From Bacteroidota bacterium (GTDB lineage Bacteria; Bacteroidota; Bacteroidia; Cytophagales; Cytophagaceae), in the NCBI GenBank assembly GCA_023392125.1, contig JAEVZS010000024.1:16017-80016 (forward strand): DNA of 64,000 nt, read 5' to 3'. Each line of letters starts with the position of its first letter. The stretch's first letter is position 1. Below the pieces are notes generated by a model, which saw nothing but the letters and a program-made list of their open reading frames with translations, did no database searches and had not been told where the DNA came from. The translations under genes were made by a program, and so were the position numbers. Shown piece by piece: positions 26,968-37,045 of this stretch.

Positions 26968-27490
26968 TTGTAATCATTGAAATAATCTGCTCGAGGTAGT
27001 GAATCGAATCAAGTACCTTGTACAGCTCTTCATCTTCTTTTTCCAGAAATCCGGAATTAGCCAGATAGTCTGCTATTTCAGCAACTTTATCGATAAGCTT
27101 ATCTTTTCTGGAAAGAGCAAATATCTTTTGTTTCAGACGCTCATTGGTATAGCACTCTTCCGCCACCTGTGATATACGATAGCGTGTGCCAGGTACCGGT
27201 TTATTATCAAGACAGGAAAAAAAATCAAGTATATCGATAAAGTGCGCAAACTGCTCCAGTTTCCGCTCTATAGTACCGGCACTTTCATCCACCTGACTAA
27301 AATAGAAATAATTATATCCGGTTTCGAGGCTAAAGCCTATATGACTGAAATAGTCCTTTAAAACTGCATGATGCAGTTCATCATTCAGGATTTCATAAAG
27401 GCGGGCCTGACTTCCGTTGGAGCTTATAAACAGACCTTTAGTAAGAATATTGAATATTTCTGCCGTTTGCTTGGGTATATTACTCATCAT
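26936..27490 (-). CDS. mksE: condensin subunit MksE
   Basis: 184 residues. The size, mixed helices, and the motif GYNYFYFSQVDE with a preceding KDYFSHIGFSLE agree with MksE/MukE (JetB-like) proteins, winged-helix dimers that bridge the kleisin and SMC subunits. The start codon forms TAATG with the stop of the upstream kleisin gene (position 27490), and the 3' end overlaps the SMC gene. Confidence 0.8.
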   Translation of the reverse strand: MMSNIPKQTAEIFNILTKGLFISSNGSQARLYEILNDELHHAVLKDYFSHIGFSLETGYNYFYFSQVDESAGTIERKLEQFAHFIDILDFFSCLDNKPVPGTRYRISQVAEECYTNERLKQKIFALSRKDKLIDKVAEIADYLANSGFLEKEDEELYKVLDSIHYLEQIISMITIDDDGEDTTA

Positions 27491-28698
27491 TATTTCCCCG
27501 AAGGATAAATCATAAGATATCGGATGTTTTGCAATTGTCCCTGTTCATTTTTCAGTTGCATGTGTCCGAATTGTTCTCCGCTCATATGTAAGCCAGGATC
27601 ATGATCTACGGATATTTCAACAAACAGGGATATACGTTTTTCAATACCGATCGATAACTGATCCGGAAACTCAAAATTCATTACGAAATTGAAAAGGTCT
27701 GAATTGCTCTCTGCAAATTTCGAAACAAGCGCCTCAACATTCAGACGCAGAGAAGTTTCTTCTGCTTCTTCGCCTGACAAGGCTATTTTACCGGCAGGTG
27801 AACGTTCCACTGCCCGAAGCACTTTAAGACGGTCAGCTACTTTTGCAACCAGATTATATCCCGGATCAGTATACAAATAGTCCAGTGAAACTCTCGTCCG
27901 CATGACTTGCTTTTTGGAAAACAATACAGCATTCACATCGCTGACAACCTGAATAAAGCTGGTCTTGTACTTCAGCTCCTCATAATCCTTGAGCTCTTTG
28001 AGGCGCTGAATTTTCTTATAAATGGCTGCCTGATACTGTATCTTATTGATGTAATCAATGATCTGCGACTGGATTTCTGTAAGATAGTCTCTGTTGCGAA
28101 CCAGTGTATAGCGCAGCTCCAATACAATGCTATTAAGCTCTGCGTCAATAATCGTATTGAAAAAACCCTGCGATTCCGAAAGAATCTGTTCAGATTCACG
28201 GATCAGGTTAATAATATCGTCTCTCTTCTTCTTATACTTTTCGAGCTCCTGCAGCTTGATCACATAGTTTGCCTGATTCTTATAAGTATCATCTATGTTC
28301 TTATGGAGTTTGATTACTTCCCTGGATGTCGTGGAGTGAATTTTCTTTAGAGAACGCTTGATGTTTCTGAGAAACCGGGCATTGTTGTCGATACGGTAAT
28401 AGCGAAGATTTTCATTCAGAGCCTGTATATTGTCATTGATAAAGCTGGTCGTCACCTCACCGATTTCCAGAAACTCTTCTATAAAGGTAGTAATCCGGTC
28501 ATCCAGGCTGACAATATTGTTATTCTCATGAATAAATTCATGTGTAACCAGCTTTTCCAGCTTCTCATCGCTCATGTCTTCCCGGGCCAGAATCTCTGAT
28601 TTGTTTACAGAGTCTTTGTTTCCGAAAAGCATCTCTACAACCTCTTTATTCTGGTTCAGAAGATTAATCAGGTCTCTTATACTGAGTGGCTGCTTCAC
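27490..28698 (-). CDS. mksF: condensin kleisin subunit MksF
   Basis: 402 residues from a GTG at 28698 with purine-rich GAAAGGGAAGAA before it. The frame is open to 28821, but the added residues come from the duplicated 21-bp repeats and look non-coding. Mostly helical, with an N-terminal winged-helix-like segment (SIRDLINLLNQNKEVVEMLFG), a long central coiled coil (~100-260) and a C-terminal beta-rich part (~320-402). This fits the MukF/MksF (JetA) kleisin. First gene of the operon mksF-mksE-mksB; the name rests mostly on gene order and size. Confidence 0.75.
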   Translation of the reverse strand: MKQPLSIRDLINLLNQNKEVVEMLFGNKDSVNKSEILAREDMSDEKLEKLVTHEFIHENNNIVSLDDRITTFIEEFLEIGEVTTSFINDNIQALNENLRYYRIDNNARFLRNIKRSLKKIHSTTSREVIKLHKNIDDTYKNQANYVIKLQELEKYKKKRDDIINLIRESEQILSESQGFFNTIIDAELNSIVLELRYTLVRNRDYLTEIQSQIIDYINKIQYQAAIYKKIQRLKELKDYEELKYKTSFIQVVSDVNAVLFSKKQVMRTRVSLDYLYTDPGYNLVAKVADRLKVLRAVERSPAGKIALSGEEAEETSLRLNVEALVSKFAESNSDLFNFVMNFEFPDQLSIGIEKRISLFVEISVDHDPGLHMSGEQFGHMQLKNEQGQLQNIRYLMIYPSGK

Positions 28699-28761
28699 TT
28701 TCTTCCCTTTCTCAAAGAATGAAAGATACGGTATTTTAAAAAAAACAGCGAACCTATGTGG

Positions 28762-28806
28762 ATAAGTAAAAGAAGATCTTCCTGAATAAGTAAAAGAAGA
28801 TCTTCC
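28762..28806. repeat. two 21-bp direct repeats, each containing a palindrome, upstream of the condensin operon
   Basis: 28762-28782 and 28786-28806 are identical 21-mers, period 24 bp. Each contains the 10-bp palindrome GAAGATCTTC. They lie ~65 bases upstream of the GTG start of mksF and ~45 bases from the -7 element of the divergent adhesin gene. This is the layout of an operator bound by a dimer at two sites, or of a local duplication. Confidence 0.75.
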
Positions 28807-28850
28807 CGGAAATAAAATCATCCCGGGTTACTATTCGATCGTTTTTTGTA

Positions 28851-28858
28851 TAAATTTG
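28851..28858 (+). promoter_or_regulatory. -7 element of the adhesin gene
   Basis: TAAATTTG matches TAnnTTTG exactly, 120 bases before the ATG at 28979. The apparent TTG start at 28856 is part of this element. Confidence 0.6.
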
Positions 28859-28978
28859 GACTGTACGGTTATACCTCGTTTATACATTAATTTACTTAAT
28901 GTTTTTCCCAAAAACACAGCCATAATGTATCATTTACCGTATGTGAAAGCGTTTGCAAACAAAAAAACTTCCTTTTGC

Positions 28979-31900
28979 ATGAAAAAAAGTTTACTCTTTT
29001 TTAGCCTTATTTACATCATAATTGGATTTCATGATCTTTATGCTCAATGTGGTACAGAAGCTTTTACCGTCACGGACTGGTGTGAAAACCAGTTTGCGGA
29101 GTGGGAAATTACCAATCCTGATCCCAATGCCCGTTATCACTGGTATCAGCTCGAAAAAGACGGAGACGGCAATATTATCAATGTACCGGACTATGCCTAC
29201 GGAGCTAATGAAAACGGGACCCGTTTCGTATCCCCTACCCGATATACCACTCCCACTCCGGTACCTGGTACTCCTAACTGGGACAGCCGGACTTTTTATT
29301 ATGTAAAGGAAACCAATACCGAAAACTTTATCCCTTCATCCGGGCTGAATACATCCGTAGGTGACCCTACGGAAAAAAGTGATTATTCCATGTCCGTAAA
29401 TCTGTCGCTGGACATACATCTTGATTATGTTTCCGTACCGGTTGTGCTATACAGCACGGCAAACACCTATGGTATTCAGATCAGGATCGGAACTCAGTAT
29501 TCCCAGCTATTCACTTTTAGCGGCTCAAGCGCGACACCGATACCTGGCGCCAATCAACGCTATTATATTCAGGTACCGGTAGACCTATACATACAAGCAG
29601 GTTCACATACAATAGAAGTAATTACGAACCCTGCAGGCAATCCCAGAGAAGTAGATGGCATGGCATGGTTTAACGAAAATGCCACAACCACGCAAACATT
29701 TGCCCAGACCGGAGTCATATCAGCAACGGGGAACACTAAAAACATCTATAGTACAAACAGAAAATCTATCATCGCTGACTGGCAGTTTACTTCTTACTGT
29801 CCGATACAGGAAACTCCTCCTGCCCAAAAAACTTCAGCAGGATGCTGTACTCCTGTGATTGGCTCTGTATCAATCAGCGCTACCGAACCGATCATTGTAT
29901 CCGGAGCTGACAATACCACACTTACCATCACCAACTATGTCAATGCAGCTAACACCTTTATGTGGTATAAGGACGGTGTAGCGCTCGGTCATACCGGAAT
30001 GAGCTATTCTACCAATCAGGCCGGAGTCTATAGCGTACGAGAGATTGAGAGTGCTTCATTTGCAGACAATATCAGCTGCTATTCGGAAGGTTTGTTTGAA
30101 ATTCAGGAAAGAGCACTTTTCGCCCGTCTGTTATCTGCGCCCAAAGCCGAATACTGCGTAGGCGATGAAATCGAAATCGAAGCTTATGGAGATATTACTT
30201 CCCTGAAGTGGACACCGGAAGCATTCGTTCAGAATCCTGCCTCCAAAATCACCAGGGCTGTCCTTGGTGTTGAAGCCAGCTCGTTGAACTTTATCGTAGA
30301 AGGAGACATCATTACAGACAACCGGATTACAAACGGAGATTTTGAATCCGGAAATCAGGATTTTTATTCCGAGCTCGGCTATTACTCCAACCCCACAGGT
30401 TCTCCAAGCTCGGGACAATACAGCATTGGCACCTATGTCACTCCAAACCAAAGCTATTGGTCTGCTACAACCACGGGCGATATTAATCAGCAGTGCAGAC
30501 ACGATGGCAACTTTCTATATGCAGATGGTTTCGGACCAGATTATGGCGGTGGCTCTACTGAGGGCGTGGTCTGGAGACAAACCGTCACTGTAACACCTTC
30601 AAAGGATTATACTTTCTCGATGGATCATGCCAATATCTGCTGGAACGGAACTGCCTATGACGACAGAGTAGCTCATGCAGATGCTACATTCAACATATAC
30701 ATCAATGGTCAGCTGATGCTGACAACTTCTACAGACGGAAACGGAGAATCTAATGGCGTGTGCCGCTGGAAAACAGATACGTTTGAATGGAACTCTCAGA
30801 AAAATTCAACCGCTACCATCGAAATACGCCAGGTAAGAGGCGACACGCCCGGACGGGATTATGCCATTGACAATATTTTCTTCGGCGGACCCGCGACTCA
30901 GACCGCAATGGTGACAGTAGGACCTATCAATGACTGCTTTGACGTAATTGCAGAAGCCGGTGACTGTGAAGGCGAAGAGGTAATGCTAAGCGCCAAAGCG
31001 ATCAACACGGTATCCGGAGAAGTTGTCGGCTATATCGATCGTTGGGAAAAAGCAGATGATAAGACTGTAGTGGGCACAGGTTCTCCGATTTATGTAACAC
31101 CGACCTCAACAACCAAATATGTGGCTTTTGGCTACTTTCCCGCAAGCAGCATCATTGTCAACGGTGACTTTGAGCTGGGCTTAAACGGTTTCAACTATGG
31201 CGCCGGCAAAGGTCTCTATAATCAGGGAACCGGTGTCGGGAGCTTTTCTGTACTTACCAATCCCACAGCTACCAGCTGCGGCACGTATTGTGTAAATCTG
31301 GGAGATCATACGACCGGCTCCGGCAATATGTTATTTGTTGATCCACAAAATCAGGACGGTGATGTTATATCCTACGATATCACTGCGGAAGCGGGCAAAA
31401 AATATGCATTCTCTCTTTTCATCGCCAATGCAGTTAACTTTACCCAGAATGCCAACGGTAAGGCATCCAGTATCAGCTTTATCATCGAAAATGCAGGTGG
31501 TGTCAGACAAACCATTGCTTCCATAGAGCTGGAAAGAGATAATGACTGGCGCGAACTTAGTTCCATTTGGGAAGCTCCCGCAGACGGTGACTATCAGCTG
31601 ATCATTCGTGCGGTAGGTGATGACAATCTGGATGGAAGCGGCGGTAATGATTTTGTTATTGATGATATAAGACTTTCCACTCTGATTGATATCATATATA
31701 CGGATACAGTAGAGGTTGAACCATGTATCAATTGCCAGCCGGGTAAAATATCCGGAAACCAGGAAATTTGTTATAATACGATTCCGGCCGGCTTCGCAAA
31801 TGTGGAAGCTCCCGAAACAGTTGAAGGCACATACACTATTGAATGGCAAAAATCCACCGATCTGCTGACATGGACCCCGATCGCCAGCAGCAACAGACTT

Positions 31901-34900
31901 TCCTACTCTGAAACAGCAGCACTTACCGCCGACACCTATTACAGAAGAAAAATGTCGTCAGCAGCATGTACTGAATATTTCTCCGATACCGTAAAGGTAA
32001 CAGTAGCGCCGATTGTTGTTCCGGGATCGATCGAAGATGATCAGACTATATGCGCAGGCTCTATACCGGATCCGGTCACCGAACTCACACCGGCTTCAGG
32101 AGGCTTTGATCCGATAGAATATTACTGGCAGCGTTCGTATGACAATGATAAATGGGAAGAGATACTGACTGCCAATGATAAAGATTATATAGAAACCGTA
32201 GCCCTGACTGATACAACCTGGTACAGACGAAGAGTTGAAACCGGAAGCTGTGCTCAGGTAACAGATATCAATGAAAGCGTTACCGGAACAGCTCTGAATC
32301 AGATTTCTTACACAGGCACCTGGACGAATGATTCCGGCCTGAATAAATACCTGGGCACAGACCGGTTTTCCTCCACCGCTGGTTCCGGTTATTCGATTTC
32401 TTTCTACGGAACAGAGCTTAAGATATATGCGCAACAAGGTGCTGACCGTGGCATATTTGCCGTATCAGTCAATGGCAGCCCTGAAACCATGACAGACCTT
32501 TATCTTGATTCTCCGGGCAATGATCAGGTACCCGTTTATTCTACGGGACGTCTTCCATTAGACACCCATACTGTAGTTGTCAGAGTAACGGGCAATAAAC
32601 ATGCTGATGCTACCGGCACCATTGTCAGTCTGGATCGGGTACAGATTATTTCAACCCAATACAGCAATATAGTTCAGATTGCTGTCCAGCCGGAAATCGA
32701 TCCGGGAAGCATAGGACAGAATGATACCATATGCGCCAATTCTCTCCCTGCCTCATTTACCAATCTGACTGCGGCGACCGGCGGCAACGGAACATATACC
32801 TATCAGTGGCAGAAATCTGATGACGGACTTGTCTGGACAGACATAAGCGGAGCTACCCTTGCAACCTATGCAGAAACGACTCCTCTTACGGACACAACAT
32901 ATTACAGAAGAAAAGTTACTTCCGGGGTTTGTTCTCCTCAGTTTACGGACTCTGTCCAGATTGTAGTAATTTCAGAATTAATCCCGTCGGTAAGTATCGA
33001 AGCCGACCGTACAACGATTTGTGAAGACGCAACGGTTTCTTTCTCGATCCAGAGCAAAGGCGGAGGCGGCTCCAGCCCGACTTATGAATGGTTCAGAAAC
33101 AGCGAGACTACTCCTCTTGCTACTACTGAAGACTTTGAAGCCTCAAACATAACAGATGGAGATGAATTCTATCTTGTCATGACTTCATCAGAAGATTGTG
33201 CAACACCAAAAACCGCTACATCCAACAAATTCACTATCAATGTAGAGCTGCTTCCTTCTGCGGCTGCTATCACGCAGGACGACTCCAGCTTATGCATTTC
33301 TGCGATTACCCTGGATGCTGCCGCTCCTGTAAACGGCGCAGGAACCTGGTCAATAAGAGCAGGTGATGCAGGAACTCTGCAACCCAACGCTTCAGCCAAT
33401 CCTGTCACTGTTTCTGATCTGGAACCGGGAACTACCACAAGGGTATACTGGACTGTAAGTACTGGTATGGAGTGTCCGTCACAAATTGACTCTGTCGATA
33501 TTACCAGAACAGGTACATTAACCGCTCCTGACCCGGGAGAGGATGCAACAATTTGTGCTTCGGTGACAACGCTTCAGCTCAACAATAACGCAGCAGCAGG
33601 CGAAACCGCAACATTCAGCGCTGAAGCCCCTGCTACCATATCAGCCACCGGACTTGCCGGCAACTTCTCTCCGGGCGAAAATAAGTTCTTCCTTACTCTG
33701 TCCAACGGTTCCTGCGAAGCTACGGAAGAGATCATCATTACGGTAATTGATGTGCCTGCACAACCAGATCCCATTACCGGCCCTTCAGGTATCATATGTG
33801 CCGGAACAGAAGATCACGTTTATAGCATAGATCCTGTGGCAGATGCTACCTCTTATGAGTGGAGCATAACCGGCTCGGCTCTGAGTCTGCAAAGCCCAGA
33901 TGATGAAGCTTCTGTCAGAATGGATGCAGGCCTGACTGCAACAAATGGTGTGATAAGCGTTGTTGCTGTTAATATTTGTGGTAATAGTACTCCGCAAACG
34001 ATTAATGTAAATATAACTCCTGTCATTGATCCGACCGTGTCCATTACAGCTGATCAAACAAGTCTATGCGCTGACAGTACCGTCAATTTTGCCATTGCTA
34101 CCGTCGGAAGTGAAATGACAGCTCCAACGTATGAATGGTTTATATACCGAAACGGAACAGATATCGCCACGGGAGAAATCCAGCCGTCCGTTGAACTATC
34201 TAATCTTCAGGACAAGGATAGTATATACGTGAAAGTTACTTCCGATTACGCATGTCCGGGAACCGGCTCTGCCAATTCTGCTAAAACAGGTCTTACAGTG
34301 ATACCAATGAAACCTGTAAGTGTAGATATCACAACCGATCTGAATATGCCGGTTTGTGAAGGTACAGAAGTAACATTTACTGCTACACCAACCAATGGCG
34401 GAACTAATCCTGTTTACGAATGGCGCTCCGAAAGCACCGTACTCGGAACCACGAACCCAATAACCCTCCCCCTAAGCACAACAACCTCTGTTACGGTTGA
34501 GTTAACCAGTAACGAACGTTGTTATGCCAATGAAACAGCCACAGAAGTACTTGAGTTTAGCATTACTCCGAACCTTACGTTCTCGGCAATGTTACAACCA
34601 GAGAATGCCTATACCTGTAAAAATACTCCACAAAACTTCCTTGCCGGAGGAAATAACCTTGGAAGCAACCCTGTTTATACCTGGAAAATAAACAATATTG
34701 AAGTTCAGCAATCCGGAGAGCAAACTTACCTCTTCGCTAACACAAGCACTCCAGGAGTATATACCATTGAAGTGATTGTAGAGTCCTCTGAAGAATGTGT
34801 CACCAAAAGAAAGGATACCGTAAAAACCAATTTTGAGATCGTTGACTTACCAACTGTTTCCATATCCGGTCCCGGACGCTATTGCGAAAATGAATTTGTT

Positions 34901-36064
34901 ATACTACAGGCTAGCGGAGCATTGTCTTATTCCTGGTACAGAAATAGTTCATCTTCCGCCAGCATCGGTACCGGCTCCAGTCTTCCCGTCGCCTCTGATG
35001 GTAACTATATTGTAGTGGGCGAGGACAACAATGAATGTACCAATGCGGATACGCTTAATGTTACCGTACTTGCTCCAAGAGCCACGATCATATCTGACAG
35101 AGGATTTACAGAATGTGAAGGAGTAACTCTGACGCTCAGCATTACTGAAACAGCCGATTCGTATGCATGGAGCAGAAACGGGGTTTCTCTGGGCACTACA
35201 CGAAGTATCCCGGTCACCGAACCTGGTACATATAAAATAGAAGTAATGCTGGATGATCAGGTTCAATGTGAAACATCAAGTGAACAAGCCATTACGTTCC
35301 TTCCTGTCCCGGAGCCTCACCTTGCCTATCCTGACACATTGATTTGTGAAGGAGAGCCATTAGTGTACAGGGTAGACAACTATGGCGGAACACTGCAATG
35401 GTTCCGGGACGGAGAGGCTATTCCAGCATCCAACAGACAGGTATTTTCTATTACCGAATCGGGCACATACTATGTATTGGAAAACAACGGATATTGCGCA
35501 GAGAGCTCAAACAGTATACAGGTTATAATTGAAAAAGTACCGGTTGCCAATGCCGGATCTGACCTGTATATAGCACCGGGAGAAACTGTTCTCCTGAGTG
35601 GTCTGGCCAGCAAAGATGCCTACCAGTATGAATGGAGCTCTTCTTCATGGATCTCTTCAATCAATGAACCGCAGGTTACTTTTGTACCGGAAGAAAAAGT
35701 TTCTTACTATATTCTGATAGTAAGTAGTCCTTCCGGCAAATGCTATAGCGAAGACGAAATGGTCATTACCATCGAATACCCTGTAACCGCCTGGAACTCC
35801 TTCTCCCCTAACGGAGACGGGCTGTATGATACATGGATCATAGAAAATATTGATGATTATCCCAATGCAGTAGTTGAAGTATACAACCGCTGGGGATCAC
35901 TGGTCTTCAAATCCAAAGGTTATAACAATGCAGGTGATGCATGGAAAGGTGATAACTACAGAAACGGACAACCATTGCCTACAGCCACATATTACTACAT
36001 TATTTACCCTAATGGTGGCAATGTCAGAAAACCAATTACGGGTGATGTGACGATTGTACGCTAG
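28979..36064 (+). CDS. giant multidomain surface protein with T9SS type B (CHU_C) sorting domain
   Basis: 2,361 residues from the ATG at 28979, which opens a clean signal peptide (MKKSLLFFSL to YAQ, 1-23). Between ~150 and ~1,180 lie Ig-like modules and two or three jelly-roll/CBM-like modules: NGDFESGN at ~452, NGDFELGL at ~725, and a third beta-sandwich at ~1,100-1,200. From ~1,000 to ~2,260 there are many Ig/PKD-like repeats, recognised by recurring YEW-x-x and TYYRRK motifs and paired Cys. The end (~2,266-2,361; FSPNGDGLYDTW, EVYNRWGSLVF, GDVTIVR) is the gliding-motility-associated C-terminal domain, the type B T9SS signal. Such proteins are exported adhesins or matrix proteins, often served by PorP/SprF partners. 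No enzymatic domain was recognised. Transcribed divergently from the condensin operon. Confidence 0.92.
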   Translation: MKKSLLFFSLIYIIIGFHDLYAQCGTEAFTVTDWCENQFAEWEITNPDPNARYHWYQLEKDGDGNIINVPDYAYGANENGTRFVSPTRYTTPTPVPGTPNWDSRTFYYVKETNTENFIPSSGLNTSVGDPTEKSDYSMSVNLSLDIHLDYVSVPVVLYSTANTYGIQIRIGTQYSQLFTFSGSSATPIPGANQRYYIQVPVDLYIQAGSHTIEVITNPAGNPREVDGMAWFNENATTTQTFAQTGVISATGNTKNIYSTNRKSIIADWQFTSYCPIQETPPAQKTSAGCCTPVIGSVSISATEPIIVSGADNTTLTITNYVNAANTFMWYKDGVALGHTGMSYSTNQAGVYSVREIESASFADNISCYSEGLFEIQERALFARLLSAPKAEYCVGDEIEIEAYGDITSLKWTPEAFVQNPASKITRAVLGVEASSLNFIVEGDIITDNRITNGDFESGNQDFYSELGYYSNPTGSPSSGQYSIGTYVTPNQSYWSATTTGDINQQCRHDGNFLYADGFGPDYGGGSTEGVVWRQTVTVTPSKDYTFSMDHANICWNGTAYDDRVAHADATFNIYINGQLMLTTSTDGNGESNGVCRWKTDTFEWNSQKNSTATIEIRQVRGDTPGRDYAIDNIFFGGPATQTAMVTVGPINDCFDVIAEAGDCEGEEVMLSAKAINTVSGEVVGYIDRWEKADDKTVVGTGSPIYVTPTSTTKYVAFGYFPASSIIVNGDFELGLNGFNYGAGKGLYNQGTGVGSFSVLTNPTATSCGTYCVNLGDHTTGSGNMLFVDPQNQDGDVISYDITAEAGKKYAFSLFIANAVNFTQNANGKASSISFIIENAGGVRQTIASIELERDNDWRELSSIWEAPADGDYQLIIRAVGDDNLDGSGGNDFVIDDIRLSTLIDIIYTDTVEVEPCINCQPGKISGNQEICYNTIPAGFANVEAPETVEGTYTIEWQKSTDLLTWTPIASSNRLSYSETAALTADTYYRRKMSSAACTEYFSDTVKVTVAPIVVPGSIEDDQTICAGSIPDPVTELTPASGGFDPIEYYWQRSYDNDKWEEILTANDKDYIETVALTDTTWYRRRVETGSCAQVTDINESVTGTALNQISYTGTWTNDSGLNKYLGTDRFSSTAGSGYSISFYGTELKIYAQQGADRGIFAVSVNGSPETMTDLYLDSPGNDQVPVYSTGRLPLDTHTVVVRVTGNKHADATGTIVSLDRVQIISTQYSNIVQIAVQPEIDPGSIGQNDTICANSLPASFTNLTAATGGNGTYTYQWQKSDDGLVWTDISGATLATYAETTPLTDTTYYRRKVTSGVCSPQFTDSVQIVVISELIPSVSIEADRTTICEDATVSFSIQSKGGGGSSPTYEWFRNSETTPLATTEDFEASNITDGDEFYLVMTSSEDCATPKTATSNKFTINVELLPSAAAITQDDSSLCISAITLDAAAPVNGAGTWSIRAGDAGTLQPNASANPVTVSDLEPGTTTRVYWTVSTGMECPSQIDSVDITRTGTLTAPDPGEDATICASVTTLQLNNNAAAGETATFSAEAPATISATGLAGNFSPGENKFFLTLSNGSCEATEEIIITVIDVPAQPDPITGPSGIICAGTEDHVYSIDPVADATSYEWSITGSALSLQSPDDEASVRMDAGLTATNGVISVVAVNICGNSTPQTINVNITPVIDPTVSITADQTSLCADSTVNFAIATVGSEMTAPTYEWFIYRNGTDIATGEIQPSVELSNLQDKDSIYVKVTSDYACPGTGSANSAKTGLTVIPMKPVSVDITTDLNMPVCEGTEVTFTATPTNGGTNPVYEWRSESTVLGTTNPITLPLSTTTSVTVELTSNERCYANETATEVLEFSITPNLTFSAMLQPENAYTCKNTPQNFLAGGNNLGSNPVYTWKINNIEVQQSGEQTYLFANTSTPGVYTIEVIVESSEECVTKRKDTVKTNFEIVDLPTVSISGPGRYCENEFVILQASGALSYSWYRNSSSSASIGTGSSLPVASDGNYIVVGEDNNECTNADTLNVTVLAPRATIISDRGFTECEGVTLTLSITETADSYAWSRNGVSLGTTRSIPVTEPGTYKIEVMLDDQVQCETSSEQAITFLPVPEPHLAYPDTLICEGEPLVYRVDNYGGTLQWFRDGEAIPASNRQVFSITESGTYYVLENNGYCAESSNSIQVIIEKVPVANAGSDLYIAPGETVLLSGLASKDAYQYEWSSSSWISSINEPQVTFVPEEKVSYYILIVSSPSGKCYSEDEMVITIEYPVTAWNSFSPNGDGLYDTWIIENIDDYPNAVVEVYNRWGSLVFKSKGYNNAGDAWKGDNYRNGQPLPTATYYYIIYPNGGNVRKPITGDVTIVR

Positions 36065-36089
36065 TCATTACACAATATGAATTAAACAG

Positions 36090-36123
36090 AAAAGCGGATG
36101 AAGTAAACATCATCCGCTTTTTT
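36090..36123 (+). terminator. terminator of the adhesin gene
   Basis: AAAAGCGGATGA (36090-36101) pairs with TCATCCGCTTTT (36110-36121), loop of 8, followed by further T residues. Confidence 0.9.
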
Positions 36124-36143
36124 ATTCTCAAGATAATACTAAA

Positions 36144-36626
36144 TCACTCTGCCGGAATAAAATCCAGCGATACAGAGTTCACACAGTGACGGATATTTTT
36201 TTCTGTAAACCGTTCTCCTTCGAAGACATGTCCCAAGTGGCCGTCACAGTTCGCACAAACTATCTCGATACGAAAACCATCCGGGTCCGGCAAGCGCTTT
36301 ACTGCTCCTTCAATTTCATCATCAAAGCTTGGCCAGCCACAATTAGACTCAAACTTGTCTGATGAACGATACAAAGGTGCGTTGCATTGACGGCATACAT
36401 AGACTCCTTTTTCTTTGTGCTTATAGTATTTGCCGCTATAAGGCATTTCAGTGCCTTTGCGCAGAATAACTCGTTTTTCCTCCGGTGTAAGCTCATTATA
36501 CTTTCCGGAATCATGTCTTATCGTATCCATATGATTACTTAAATTTTCAGATTTATAACCCGACTGACTACAGGACAACTCCATTCCTCCCAAAAAAATC
36601 AACAAAAAGCAAAAACTTAATTTCAT
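36144..36626 (-). CDS. msrB: exported peptide-methionine (R)-S-oxide reductase
   Basis: 160 residues from the ATG at 36626; this start gives a hydrophobic signal segment ending near LSCSQ, so the enzyme is exported and may be a lipoprotein through Cys19, although the lipobox is imperfect. The MsrB domain covers ~45-160: two zinc CxxC pairs (CRQC and CANC), NCGWPSFDDEI, GHLGHVF and the catalytic Cys in RHCVNSVSLDF. It reduces methionine-R-sulfoxide in proteins. Export suggests repair of envelope proteins. Confidence 0.93.
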   Translation of the reverse strand: MKLSFCFLLIFLGGMELSCSQSGYKSENLSNHMDTIRHDSGKYNELTPEEKRVILRKGTEMPYSGKYYKHKEKGVYVCRQCNAPLYRSSDKFESNCGWPSFDDEIEGAVKRLPDPDGFRIEIVCANCDGHLGHVFEGERFTEKNIRHCVNSVSLDFIPAE

Positions 36627-36684
36627 AACCTGTAAACATCTGCCTGAGTTCAATAGTTCTTGCCGAAAAAGTCTGTTAACGCAA

Positions 36685-36706
36685 AAAGCCGGATCATACC
36701 GGCTTT
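36685..36706 (-). terminator. terminator of atpDC
   Basis: AAAGCCGG (36685-36692) pairs with CCGGCTTT (36699-36706), loop of 6; on the minus strand TTTTTGCG follows. It lies just past the atpC stop at 36734. Confidence 0.8.
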
Positions 36707-36733
36707 AAAATTTTTAGTGATATAAGGTTTCAG

Positions 36734-36979
36734 TTATTTACCGGCAGACTCAGCCAATACAATAATATTGTTATTAAGTACTTCAACAGTACCGCCGTCC
36801 ACAAAAAAACGTTCCTCGCCCTTATCCGACTGAACAACTATTTCTCCTTTATCCAGATTGGCAATCATTGGAGCGTGATTAAGAAGAATCTCAAACGGAC
36901 CGGATGTCCCCGGAAAATTAGCGTTCTTGATTTCTCCGCTATAAACCTTATTATCTGGTGTAATAATTTCTAGATACAC
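36734..36979 (-). CDS. atpC: F1F0 ATP synthase epsilon subunit
   Basis: 81 residues, containing only the N-terminal beta-sandwich of epsilon (MYLEIITPDNKVYSGEI, FEILLNHAPMIANL). The C-terminal helical hairpin that inhibits the enzyme in other bacteria is missing, which is usual in Bacteroidota. Encoded 66 bases after atpD, as in the split atpDC arrangement of this phylum. Confidence 0.95.
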   Translation of the reverse strand: MYLEIITPDNKVYSGEIKNANFPGTSGPFEILLNHAPMIANLDKGEIVVQSDKGEERFFVDGGTVEVLNNNIIVLAESAGK

Positions 36980-37045
36980 TGTTTTAGTTTTTTAGTAGGT
37001 AGTGATTTTCATCACTACCTGTTTTTATTTCAGAAACGTTAATCC

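Noticed and set aside
28762..28806. direct repeats as a CRISPR array
   Set aside because: Only two units separated by 3 bases; no spacers and no cas genes.
28856..28858. TTG as start of the adhesin gene
   Set aside because: It is part of the -7 element TAAATTTG; the ATG at 28979 gives a proper signal peptide.
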